A stretch of DNA of 45,135 nucleotides from Chitinivibrionales bacterium (GTDB lineage Bacteria; Fibrobacterota; Chitinivibrionia; Chitinivibrionales; JANQEN01): NCBI GenBank assembly GCA_028278335.1, contig JANQEN010000293.1, positions 1 to 45,135 on the forward strand, in the 5' to 3' direction. Under the pieces are notes generated by a model. It was not told the origin of the DNA, did not search any database, and saw nothing but the letters and a program-made list of their open reading frames with translations. Position numbers and translations under genes: made by a program. This document shows, piece by piece, positions 14,014 through 21,779 of the stretch; position 1 is the stretch's first letter, and the number at the start of each line of letters is the position of its first letter.

Positions 14014-14180
14014 TAACTACCCATTTCTTTTAAAACATCCCAGGCCCAATCTTCCATTGACCAACATTGTTCAATAATCATAAATGGAAATAGTAAACCA
14101 AGGCCTATTCCAACCAACAAACTTAAGATAAGAACCAAGGGGGCAATGACTATTCCTGAAAGTAATTTTAATATTCTCAT
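14013..14180 (-). CDS. 55-residue membrane protein
   Basis: This short frame fills a gap otherwise without a gene. The ATG follows CAGGAGATTCAATAAAA, and the TAA overlaps the next ATG. The product has one long hydrophobic segment (GIVIAPLVLILSLLVGIGLG) and a Trp-rich C-terminal helix (CWSMEDWAWDVLKEM). The function is unknown, but the coupling and clear membrane segment support a real gene. Confidence 0.6.
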   Translation of the reverse strand: MRILKLLSGIVIAPLVLILSLLVGIGLGLLFPFMIIEQCWSMEDWAWDVLKEMGS

Positions 14181-14182
14181 TT

Positions 14183-14326
14183 TTATTGAATCTCCTGTTC
14201 TACATTGTAAATTCTTTGAAGCATCTGTGAATGCTCAAGCTCATTATGTTTTTCCACAGCGGTAATCCTACAAGTTTGTAGAAAGCTAAGTGCTAATAAT
14301 AGTCCAATTATCAATCTATCGCTCAT
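14183..14326 (-). CDS. 47-residue exported or membrane protein
   Basis: This short frame starts at an ATG overlapping the stop of the helix-turn-helix gene (ATGA). The N-terminus (RLIIGLLLALSFLQTC) looks like a signal sequence with a poor lipobox ending at Cys19. A short charged helix (EKHNELEHSQMLQRIYNVEQE) follows. It may be a small lipoprotein or simply a one-pass membrane protein; the -1 Thr and -2 Gln make lipidation doubtful. Confidence 0.55.
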   Translation of the reverse strand: MSDRLIIGLLLALSFLQTCRITAVEKHNELEHSQMLQRIYNVEQEIQ

Positions 14327-14550
14327 GATACTAAATACCTTTCTTTCATTTCTTCCATGCCTTCTAAAACCTTAGAGACTGTTCCTCTACCAACACCGCT
14401 GGCATCAGAAATTAAAAGAATAATGGTTCTGTTCCTTAAGCCAGATTTTTTTAAATCAGAAACGGCTTTATCAATCTTTCTAATTGCCGCAGCCATCTCC
14501 TTTGCTCCCAAATGATCTTCTTTTATTTCTTCTTTCTTTTTTCTTCTCAT
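14323..14550 (-). CDS. Small helix-turn-helix regulator candidate
   Basis: The 75-residue protein has a basic start (RRKKKEEIKED) and a C-terminal segment, LLISDASGVGRGTVSKVLEG, that fits a helix-turn-helix: a first helix, a Gly turn, then a GTVSKVLEG recognition helix as in LacI- or Xre-like repressors. As the second gene of the leftward operon it is well placed to be an autoregulator of the early promoters carrying the shared 16-bp near-palindrome. This link is inferred. Confidence 0.65.
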   Translation of the reverse strand: MRRKKKEEIKEDHLGAKEMAAAIRKIDKAVSDLKKSGLRNRTIILLISDASGVGRGTVSKVLEGMEEMKERYLVS

Positions 14551-14551
14551 C

Positions 14552-14866
14552 CTACTCTCCTGCCTTCAATCCACCACAACGACGAATCACTCCTACCACT
14601 TGGTGGGTGAGTGATCTCATGGCTTCTGTTAAATGAAATAATTTTAAATTAGAAACATGGCGCGGAGGAATGTCTACACAATACTGTCCTGCCTCCCATA
14701 CTTTATTACGTCTTGCTTCTTTGTCTTTGCCCTCAGGATCTCCTGGATCAACAAAAACTACTGAGCAATAGATTTGAAGGTGTGGCGGAGTTTTTAAATT
14801 CCTAAAGTATTGCTTATCTTTCATTTGTGAAAATGAATCGGGGTGTAGCATATTTCCTTCTGACAT
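14552..14866 (-). CDS. First gene of the leftward early operon, hypothetical
   Basis: This 104-residue protein begins behind AAGGAAAGATT. It has a Pro/His-containing first half and a likely beta core (HLQIYCSVVFVDPGDPEG and YCVDIPPRHV). A C-terminal helix ends in RRCGGLKAGE. It is the first gene after the divergent control region, so it is probably expressed immediately on infection. No family is recognised. Confidence 0.7.
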   Translation of the reverse strand: MSEGNMLHPDSFSQMKDKQYFRNLKTPPHLQIYCSVVFVDPGDPEGKDKEARRNKVWEAGQYCVDIPPRHVSNLKLFHLTEAMRSLTHQVVGVIRRCGGLKAGE

Positions 14867-14885
14867 AATCTTTCCTTTTTAGGGT

Positions 14886-14924
14886 GCCTCCTAAGCCAAC
14901 AGAACCGGACGAGACTTAGGAGGC
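14886..14924. promoter_or_regulatory. 10-bp inverted repeat in the leader of the leftward operon
   Basis: GCCTCCTAAG (14886-14895) and CTTAGGAGGC (14915-14924) are perfect inverted copies with a 19-base loop. In the leftward transcript this is a stable hairpin in the 5' leader, about 20 bases before the first start codon. The arms carry AGGAGG and CCTCCT, that is, a Shine-Dalgarno sequence paired with its complement. On the plus strand it is followed by GTTTGTTTTTG and could also stop stray transcription. Confidence 0.55.
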
Positions 14925-14960
14925 GTTTGTTTTTGTGAGTTTCTATCTGAAAGTGAACTA

Positions 14961-14999
14961 ATCATACTGCTTGCAAATCTGCAAGAGAGAAAAAATAAA
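14961..14999. promoter_or_regulatory. Divergent early control region with 16-bp operator
   Basis: The palindrome CTTGCA-AATC-TGCAAG lies at 14970-14985. On the plus strand TTGCAA (14971-14976) and AATAAA (14994-14999) are 17 bases apart and would drive the primase-helicase gene. On the minus strand TATGAT (14966-14961) is a good -10 box for the leftward operon, with no clear -35. The operator sits over the plus -35 box exactly as at the 10.6-kb promoter. The rest of the 235-bp gap (15000-15101) shows nothing further that I can name. Confidence 0.5.
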
Positions 15000-15101
15000 A
15001 AAGATAGAAGCATATCGTCATTGATTTTTCTCTGGACTGAACCACCAATCTCTGGATAGGCTCTGAACTCAGTTATTACCCACGAAAAGGATCTATAAGG
15101 A

Positions 15102-17486
15102 ATGGAGTCTAAAAGTACTATACAAATCATAGGGCTAAGGCCCTACACCGACAAAGACGGCAAACCTAAAGTTCGTCATAAATATTTTACCCACTGCTCC
15201 ACAGTCCCCAATCTCTTCAAAAATATCGATAAAATGCTGGAGCTTATCCCTAAAGAGGAACAATGGAACATTTACTACACAGCGCCACACTGTAAGCCAC
15301 GGGAAATCACAGGCGGTGCGCTCCGTTGTTTCTCTTCGCAAAAAATAATCCCACTAGATATTGACGGGATCGATGAGTCAAAAATTGATCAGTATATTGA
15401 TATCGTTTGTAAGACCTTAGAAATATCTAGAGAAAAAACTGGAATTGTTTTTAGTGGAAATGGGCTCCAGCTTATCATAGAGTTAAATAACCCTTTTACG
15501 AACGCCCAATACTTCGTGGAGCATCGAGTTTTTTACAGATCCCTCTGTGATAATCTTAATGCTAAAATAACTGAAGCATCACTCCCTGGGACTGCTGATC
15601 CAGCGGTCTGGAGTGATGCTCGTTTACTAAGACTTCCCAATACAGAAAACAGAAAACCTAAGAAGGGGAACAAACGTGCAAGACTTATCCAACCTAATAT
15701 CGAACCACAAGAATGGGACTGGCATAAAAAGTCCGGAATTGAAAAACTTAAAAAAGACGACTATATCCAAGACTACAACTCGAACACTCATCCCGAAATT
15801 GATGCGGTTTCAGTTTACAATGAGTGTTCCTTTATCAAGTGGACAAAAGAATTCCCAGGAGAAGTACGAGAGCCTCATTACTACGCTGCAATTTCTATCT
15901 TATCAAGGATGGAAAAAGGAGGGGAAAGATGCCACAGACTTGCAGAAGCAATTAAAGGTAGTGGGTCAGATTCTTCAATCGCAAATTTTTCAGCATCAGA
16001 GATCGACAGAAAAGTTAAACAAGCTCTTGAGGCAAGCGGTCCCAGAACTTGCAAAAACGTGCAAGGACTTTGGGGAGGATGTTCACAGTGTAAGCACTAC
16101 GGTAAAGTTAATTCCCCTATCACGATCAAATCAGACGATTTCATCGCAACGAAAAAAACGGGCTTCTACTTTCGCAGCAAAAAGGGAATGGTACCGGACT
16201 ATGCCGGACTCGCACAATACCTTGATCGATCATATCACCACAAAACCAATGGGGAAAACGGACTAGTTTTCGTTTGGAAAGATAACTACTACCAACCAAT
16301 CTCTAAGGATCAACTTAGAGGATTTGCTCATGAAAACTTTGATCCTAAGCCCACTTCAAGAGTAGTGGAAGAATTTTTAAAGTGGGTTACTAGAACCAAT
16401 CTCATTGACAATAGTTTCTTTAATGAAAATATTGATGGCTATCTTAATTGTAAAAATGGAATTCTAGATCTAAAAACTAAAAAGCTTACTCCTCACTCTC
16501 CTGAGTACGGATTTAAATATTGTCTTCCATATGAATATGATCCAAGTGCCAGGGCTCCAAGGTTTGACAAATTTTTAGATGAGGTGACTGGGGGGGATAA
16601 TGATAAAAGAAAAATTATCGAAGAGTTTTGCGGCTATGCAATTTCAGGCGATAAGTGTTGGATTCACAAAGCCCTTCTTCTTAGTGGAGAAGGGAGGAAT
16701 GGAAAATCTACTCTCATCCAAGCTTTACAATTGGTGGCTGGAGACAAAAACTATTCCAATGTGGAGCTGGAAGATCTTAGGGGTGAAAATAACCGCCAGT
16801 TACTTGAAGGTAAACTCTTCAATGTCGCAGAAGAGATTTCCCACAATGATATGCGTGAGACAAAGATCCTTAAAAACCTTGTCGCTGGCGGTGGAACTAG
16901 GGTTAAGCTCATGTGGCATCAGCCTTATTTTATCGAAAACCGTGCGAAGCTGATCTTTGGATGTAATAGGTTGCCTTCAAGCACCGATGTGAGCTTTGGG
17001 TTTTTGGAAAGAATGATTATTATTGATTTTGACCAACGGTTCGTGGGAGAGAAGGCTGATAAGTTTATTATTGAGAAATTAAAGCGTGAACTATCAGGTA
17101 TACTAAATGTTTTTCTAAATGGCTATGATAGATTGTGCGAAAAGAAAGAATTCTCAAAGGCCAAGGCCGCTGAGCTCGCTAAGGAAGAATACTCCACTGA
17201 CAATAATATAGTGAAATACTGGCTCAGTGAGGTTGGAAATGTCACGGTGCATCCACTTAATGGACGAGAACACTTTGCTACTACAGACGAGTTGCATCAG
17301 GAATTTTTGATGTGGGCCCATGGTAAAGGTGACACTGAAAAGAAGCAAAGCGTTAGCGTTGTGGAGTTTGGCCGACTGTTCCAGGCCGCTGTCACCGAAG
17401 GTAAGCAGCGATACACTCGTAAAAGGTTTCAAGGCTTCGTTAAAAGAGGCTATTGGGACGTTCAATTGACTAAATCAGACATCTAA
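15102..17486 (+). CDS. D5-type primase-helicase
   Basis: This 794-residue protein joins an archaeo-eukaryotic-type primase and a superfamily 3 helicase. The primase part shows LDIDG (about residues 84-88, the metal-binding DxD), SGNGLQ (about 118, where many relatives have a His for Gln) and RLLRLPNTENRK (about 176-187). A cysteine group (C-x9-C-x2-C, about 317-330) follows. The helicase part shows Walker A GEGRNGKST (about 528), Walker B LFNVAEEIS (about 572) and the sensor LIFGCNRLP (about 617), in the D5/P4-alpha arrangement. It stands alone, facing away from the other early genes, and the iteron origin follows its stop by only five bases. As with P4 alpha, it may bind the origin itself. 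Confidence 0.95.
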   Translation: MESKSTIQIIGLRPYTDKDGKPKVRHKYFTHCSTVPNLFKNIDKMLELIPKEEQWNIYYTAPHCKPREITGGALRCFSSQKIIPLDIDGIDESKIDQYIDIVCKTLEISREKTGIVFSGNGLQLIIELNNPFTNAQYFVEHRVFYRSLCDNLNAKITEASLPGTADPAVWSDARLLRLPNTENRKPKKGNKRARLIQPNIEPQEWDWHKKSGIEKLKKDDYIQDYNSNTHPEIDAVSVYNECSFIKWTKEFPGEVREPHYYAAISILSRMEKGGERCHRLAEAIKGSGSDSSIANFSASEIDRKVKQALEASGPRTCKNVQGLWGGCSQCKHYGKVNSPITIKSDDFIATKKTGFYFRSKKGMVPDYAGLAQYLDRSYHHKTNGENGLVFVWKDNYYQPISKDQLRGFAHENFDPKPTSRVVEEFLKWVTRTNLIDNSFFNENIDGYLNCKNGILDLKTKKLTPHSPEYGFKYCLPYEYDPSARAPRFDKFLDEVTGGDNDKRKIIEEFCGYAISGDKCWIHKALLLSGEGRNGKSTLIQALQLVAGDKNYSNVELEDLRGENNRQLLEGKLFNVAEEISHNDMRETKILKNLVAGGGTRVKLMWHQPYFIENRAKLIFGCNRLPSSTDVSFGFLERMIIIDFDQRFVGEKADKFIIEKLKRELSGILNVFLNGYDRLCEKKEFSKAKAAELAKEEYSTDNNIVKYWLSEVGNVTVHPLNGREHFATTDELHQEFLMWAHGKGDTEKKQSVSVVEFGRLFQAAVTEGKQRYTRKRFQGFVKRGYWDVQLTKSDI

Positions 17487-17491
17487 AAAAG

Positions 17492-17788
17492 TGTGCCAGA
17501 TGTGCCAGATCCAGTGCGTCAATGGCGTTTTAGGTGTGCCAGATCGTGCCAGATGTGTGCCAGATGGATGCGGTGGATCAGTCACACATTTTTTTCAATG
17601 ATTTTACTGTGTTAGATACTAGTGTACCAGATAACCAGATCTTTTTTAATATTAGTATAATATTTATATATAGAACATGGAACTATCTGTCCTCCAATAT
17701 AATCCATGACACGGTGAACTTCCTGGAGTTATATACGTGAAATGTACAATTAATAGAAAATCCCAAATCATCTGGCACATCTGGCACA
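17492..17788. other. Iteron-type replication origin
   Basis: This 365-bp gene-free interval holds repeats of TGTGCCAGAT. On the plus strand they lie at 17492, 17501, 17535, 17546 (first base changed) and 17556, with diverged copies at 17623 (TGTACCAGAT) and 17631. Two perfect inverted copies, ATCTGGCACA, lie at 17770 and 17779. Tandem copies share a 9-10 bp period, about one helical turn. Between the direct and inverted groups lies an AT-rich core (about 17641-17700) suited to strand opening. This is the classic layout of an origin bound by a replication initiator, and it lies beside the primase-helicase gene. Confidence 0.8.
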
Positions 17789-17851
17789 CCCATGGTACGC
17801 ATAGCGTAAGGCATAGCAAAATAAACAACTACTATTTTCGGAGGGACCCCC

Positions 17852-18043
17852 ATGGAGCGAGCCATAGACGAAAAACTTTCAGCTATTTTAGAGTGGGCAG
17901 TTGATAATGACTGGTTTGATACCAGCTTTGTAATAAGTGTTCAGGACTATCATGAGAAGTTTGAAAGAGTGACTGACCGCCAGGAAGCTGCCATAGACTC
18001 AATCATTGCAAAAAACAAGATTGATGTGGATAATTATCTCTAG
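17852..18043 (+). CDS. Small acidic protein before terminase
   Basis: This 63-residue protein starts behind TTTCGGAGGGACCCCC, a strong ribosome site. It is acidic and helical (AILEWAVDNDWFD, then a QDYHEKFE segment). It is the first gene of the late operon, after the origin. No family is recognised. Confidence 0.65.
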   Translation: MERAIDEKLSAILEWAVDNDWFDTSFVISVQDYHEKFERVTDRQEAAIDSIIAKNKIDVDNYL

Positions 18044-18057
18044 TTACGGAGATAGTT

Positions 18058-18267
18058 ATGCAGGAAACAAGAAATATAAAATTTGTGGCTTACCTTAGGC
18101 TACAAAAGATTTTTCCAGATGATGTTAAGAAGCTCGAAAGAGGCAAAGCTAGATATTGCTTTGAAATGTCCAAAGAAGATTGGCAAAAGCAACAAAGAGA
18201 ATTTGACCGATCTCCCTACATCGAATATGGACAATGCCTTGATGCTGTAATCGATCTTGCCTACTAA
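18058..18267 (+). CDS. Small hypothetical protein before terminase
   Basis: This 69-residue protein starts behind ACGGAGATAGTT. It is mixed in charge, with a helical centre (KIFPDDVKKLERGKARYCF) and a hydrophobic C-terminus. It sits between the first late gene and the small terminase gene; function is unknown. Confidence 0.65.
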   Translation: MQETRNIKFVAYLRLQKIFPDDVKKLERGKARYCFEMSKEDWQKQQREFDRSPYIEYGQCLDAVIDLAY

Positions 18268-18281
18268 TCCAGGAGGTTAGT

Positions 18282-18719
18282 TTGGCCAAACTTAATCCAA
18301 AACAGGAAGCATTTGTACAGGAGTATTTAAGCAATGGCTTTAACGCCACAGCAGCCTACTGGAATGTTTATAGTAATGTAAAAACATATAGAACAGCAGC
18401 AGTGAATGGTTCTAGGCTGCTAAAAAATGCTGATATTCAAAAAAAGATATTAGCATTCCAAGATAAAATTGAACAAAAGACTATTAGATCAAGAGAACGT
18501 GTGCTTAAAGAATTAGCCAAGGTAGCCTATGCCAAGGTTGATACTTTAGAAGGAGTAACGTATGCAGAAAAACGTAAGTACCTTGAAGCTATTTCTAAAA
18601 TTGAGGGCTATTTAAGTGAACCAGGAGCAGGCAAGAATAGCGATTCAGAAGATGGATCAGAACGTTTTCTTAAGTCAGTTGAAGAAGCTATGGAAAAAGG
18701 ATCGAAAAACAGCTCATGA
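18282..18719 (+). CDS. Terminase small subunit
   Basis: The 145-residue protein starts with a TTG, preceded by AGGAGG five bases upstream. Its N-terminal half (LNPKQEAFVQEYLSNGFNAT, a Tyr-Thr linker, then SRLLKNADIQKKI) is the characteristic helix-turn-helix of the Terminase_2 family. The middle is helical for oligomer formation, and the acidic end probably contacts the large subunit. It recognises phage DNA and regulates packaging. Its 3' end overlaps the large-subunit gene. Confidence 0.92.
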   Translation: MAKLNPKQEAFVQEYLSNGFNATAAYWNVYSNVKTYRTAAVNGSRLLKNADIQKKILAFQDKIEQKTIRSRERVLKELAKVAYAKVDTLEGVTYAEKRKYLEAISKIEGYLSEPGAGKNSDSEDGSERFLKSVEEAMEKGSKNSS

Positions 18720-20310
18720 GTGGATTAAGATACGCTGTAGTGAGGATTTTGAGCTTTTTTGCAGGCTTTTCTTTAGGCACTATTGTGCACTGGAGTTTAA
18801 TAAATTCCATCGGGACACTTTTGATTTTTTCCAGGAACATAAAAGAGCGATTAGATCAGTCGATTGTGCGCCACGGGGTTACGCTAAATCAACACTCAAG
18901 ACCTTACTTAAGCCTCTCCATGATATCTGCTATGGATTGGAAAAGTACATCTTATTCATCTCTGCGACTAAGGCCCAATCAAATCAAAAACTTAAAGATG
19001 TTCGGGCTGAGATACTTGATAACGTGGCTTTATGTGATGTGTATGGTTTGGGTTTTGAAAGTAAAAGGCCAGGTACGGAAGCTTTCCAAGTTCAGACGCC
19101 AGATGGTTCGATCTATTTACAGACAGTCTCCTCTGGTACGGAAATCAGAGGTTTACGTTTTAGAGAATACCGTCCCACTAAAATTATACTCGACGACGTT
19201 GAAGACTCCGAAGAAGTCAACAACCCAGAACTCAGAGAAGACCTCTATAACTGGCTCATGGAAGTCGTGGCCAACCTTGGGACCAAAGAAACCTCAATAG
19301 AAATAGTAGGAACGGTACTCCACAGAGATTCTTTGTTGATGAGGCTGACAAGAAATCCAGCCTATAGGAGTAGGATCTATAAAGCTGTTATTCAATGGTC
19401 CACTAGACAAGATTTATGGGATGAGTGGAGACGTATTTACCATGATCTTGATGATGATAAGAGGGCAGAGAAAGCATTTAAGTTTTTTGAAAAGAATAAA
19501 AAGGAAATGCTCAAAGATACAGAAGTGCTGTGGCCTGAGAAAGAATCCTACTATGACTTAATGCTGGAGATGGAAGAAAAAGGCAGACGGGCTTTCATGA
19601 AGGAGAAACAAAACGCTCCTCTTCCATCTGATGAAGCACTCTTTGATAATATATGGTGGTATCGAGAAGAAACAAGAAAGGGAGTGAAAGGATTTTTAAT
19701 TGAGAGGACTAATAGCTTTATCCCCATGGAGAGCTTGGAAGCTTTTGGAGCTTTGGACCCAGCCACAGGGGAAGGCTCAAATAAAAAGGGTAAAGGACTC
19801 GATTATGCTACAATATCTTCTGGCTATAAACAGTTTCTAAATGGCGGAGGGTGTAGGCTCTTTGTCCATGCTGATTTTACAAAAAAGGCAAAGCCTTCTA
19901 GGTACATCAGGGCTATCTTTGAGCATCACCAGATGATGAGCTTTGTCAAATTTGCTGTGGAGACGAATTTATATCGCGGCTTGTTAATGGAAAACATAAA
20001 ACGAGAGCGAAAGAACGTCGAGAAGGAACTTAAGAAAACAGGCGTCAAACAATGGGCAATCAGAGTGCCCTTTTATGAGATTGATAATAGGGAGAACAAA
20101 ATAAAAAGGATTTTCACCTTGGAACCTAAGATCAATAACGGATATATTTTGTTTAATAGGGCTCTAAGTATTGACTATATGAATATGATTGAAGAATTCC
20201 CAAAAGCAGATCATGATGATGCGCCCGATTCACTGGAAATGTTATGGGGATTAGTGAATAATCGATATAAGCCTAGTGCAATAAATTTAAATTTGATGGG
20301 GAGTCGTTAA
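18616..20310 (+). CDS. Terminase large subunit
   Basis: This 564-residue packaging motor has an ATPase domain with a Walker A-like APRGYAKST (about residues 85-93) and Walker B IILDDVED (about 190-197). A nuclease domain follows, with FGALDPATG (about 378-386, first metal Asp), an acidic partner in FAVETNLYRG and HDDAPDSLEM (about 533). I use the GTG start at 18616 behind GAGGGCTATTTAA; an ATG at 18652 is the alternative. The gene overlaps the small subunit by 104 bases. It cuts concatemers and pumps DNA into the prohead through the portal encoded next. Confidence 0.95.
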   Translation: MNQEQARIAIQKMDQNVFLSQLKKLWKKDRKTAHEWIKIRCSEDFELFCRLFFRHYCALEFNKFHRDTFDFFQEHKRAIRSVDCAPRGYAKSTLKTLLKPLHDICYGLEKYILFISATKAQSNQKLKDVRAEILDNVALCDVYGLGFESKRPGTEAFQVQTPDGSIYLQTVSSGTEIRGLRFREYRPTKIILDDVEDSEEVNNPELREDLYNWLMEVVANLGTKETSIEIVGTVLHRDSLLMRLTRNPAYRSRIYKAVIQWSTRQDLWDEWRRIYHDLDDDKRAEKAFKFFEKNKKEMLKDTEVLWPEKESYYDLMLEMEEKGRRAFMKEKQNAPLPSDEALFDNIWWYREETRKGVKGFLIERTNSFIPMESLEAFGALDPATGEGSNKKGKGLDYATISSGYKQFLNGGGCRLFVHADFTKKAKPSRYIRAIFEHHQMMSFVKFAVETNLYRGLLMENIKRERKNVEKELKKTGVKQWAIRVPFYEIDNRENKIKRIFTLEPKINNGYILFNRALSIDYMNMIEEFPKADHDDAPDSLEMLWGLVNNRYKPSAINLNLMGSR

Positions 20311-21779
20311 TGGCAGAACAAAAAAGATTTGCTGGGTTGGCAACTCGTACACAATTAAGAGCAGCCAATAATCTTGGCATTATTCTTAAACGTACCCCTG
20401 GCACATCTTCTTTGAGACGACAAGACCTTGAGTTATTTGATGCTTACTATGAGAAACGTCAATATGATGGCTTACCTGAGTGGGACGAGAATAAAGCAGC
20501 CGATGACTCTTTTATTCCTGTAAGAAAAAGAAAGCCCAGACTTAATTTAAATTTATCAAAGACTCTTGCATCAAGACTTGCAGCTAAGCTTGTAGGGCAA
20601 AGAACCTTTCCAGAATTAAAAATAGAAGACGATCCTGAAACAGAAGATTTAATCAGAACTATTAAACAAGTCTCTAGACTTCGTGGGATAATTGTAGAGC
20701 CCATGCGAAGAGGTTTGATTTCTGGATCTGTGTTTGTTCGCTTTGCTTTGATTAATGGCCAGTTTTTTGTTCAACACTTTTTATCTAAACATGCTTTCCC
20801 TGAGTTTGATGCTGCCCAAAACCTAATGTCAGTAAGGATTCAGTTTGTTTTTGAGGATAAGGAAGATTTAGATCCAAAAACACAAATGCCAAAAAAGAAA
20901 TGGTTTAGGCTGGATTTAGATCGTTTCAAAGATACTTCCTATGACAATCCTGAATTTGAGGAAGGAACTGATCCTCAGTTTACTGTTACTGAAGTAGTAG
21001 AACATGATTTAGGTTTTGTTCAAGGAGAATGGTACAAGACTGCAGATGTGGTCAATAGTCCTGATGGCCCATCACTCATTGAAGACGTTTTAGATTTCTT
21101 TGATGAATTAAATTATAACTTTTCTCAATCGTCTACAGCTATTGAATACAATCAAGATCCTCAATTAGCTTTAAGTGGAATGGATGAGGAAGAAACAGAA
21201 CAGTTGATCAGATCCTCTTTTAAAGCATGGAACTTTGGAAAAGAAGGTAAAGGGGAATTTCTAGAAACTACTTTAAGTGGAGTCGAGAAAGCAGGGGACT
21301 TTAGAGGAGTAGTAAGACAAAACATTCAGGACATTGTTCGAGTATTAATGCTTGATCCTGAAAAGATTGTGGGCTCTGCTCAATCTGCTAAGGCAATGGA
21401 GATCCTCCATGGGCCATTGGTAGAATTGGTAGAAGAGCTAAGGCCCATGGTAGAAAAGTTTTTAGTTTCTTTGTGCTTGAAGATGACTTTAACAGTTTTA
21501 ATTCAGTCACAAAGAGGAGCGCCTACTCCTGTTATTGTCCCACCTGGATTTAGACCACAGTCTTTAAACTTAACAGTATCCTGGCCTGAGATCTTCCCTA
21601 TGACTATGGAAGATCTACAAAAGAAGGTAGGAGTGGCTGCCAGTGCTTCTACTGCAAGTCTTATTTCAAGAGAGACTCTTACTAAGTGGCTCGCTAAGGA
21701 TTTTGGAATCGAAGATCCAGAGGAAGAAATTAAAAAGATTGCAGCTCAACCTATTATTAATCCATTCGGAGGATTCTAA
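20310..21779 (+). CDS. Portal protein
   Basis: The 489-residue product follows the large terminase directly (TAATG). It has the expected outline: an N-terminal wing, a central beta domain (FVRFALINGQFFVQHFLS, then VTEVVEHDLGFVQGEW), a long helical stem region (about residues 300-400) and a crown-like C-terminal part. It resembles SPP1-type portals (about 500 residues). The dodecameric ring is where the terminase docks and DNA enters the capsid. Confidence 0.92.
   Translation: MAEQKRFAGLATRTQLRAANNLGIILKRTPGTSSLRRQDLELFDAYYEKRQYDGLPEWDENKAADDSFIPVRKRKPRLNLNLSKTLASRLAAKLVGQRTFPELKIEDDPETEDLIRTIKQVSRLRGIIVEPMRRGLISGSVFVRFALINGQFFVQHFLSKHAFPEFDAAQNLMSVRIQFVFEDKEDLDPKTQMPKKKWFRLDLDRFKDTSYDNPEFEEGTDPQFTVTEVVEHDLGFVQGEWYKTADVVNSPDGPSLIEDVLDFFDELNYNFSQSSTAIEYNQDPQLALSGMDEEETEQLIRSSFKAWNFGKEGKGEFLETTLSGVEKAGDFRGVVRQNIQDIVRVLMLDPEKIVGSAQSAKAMEILHGPLVELVEELRPMVEKFLVSLCLKMTLTVLIQSQRGAPTPVIVPPGFRPQSLNLTVSWPEIFPMTMEDLQKKVGVAASASTASLISRETLTKWLAKDFGIEDPEEEIKKIAAQPIINPFGGF

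Noticed and set aside
14891..15130. Minus-strand frame of 79 codons over the divergent control region
   Set aside because: It crosses the promoter, operator and primase start, has no ribosome site, and overlaps the leader hairpin.
17492..17565. CRISPR-like array
   Set aside because: The repeats are 9-10 bp with almost no spacer, unlike CRISPR repeats of 23-40 bp with regular unique spacers.
17711..17717. GGTGAAC resembling the P4 iteron core
   Set aside because: It occurs once in the origin gap and has no second copy nearby. The real repeat unit is TGTGCCAGAT.
17534..17865. Short open frames on both strands over the origin region
   Set aside because: They consist of translated iterons and AT-rich DNA, have no ribosome sites and do not resemble proteins.
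18716..19300. Plus-strand open frame of 194 codons joined as ATGA to the small terminase stop
   Set aside because: It lies wholly inside the large terminase gene in another frame. The terminase frame carries the Walker and nuclease motifs, and this frame has no recognisable domain.
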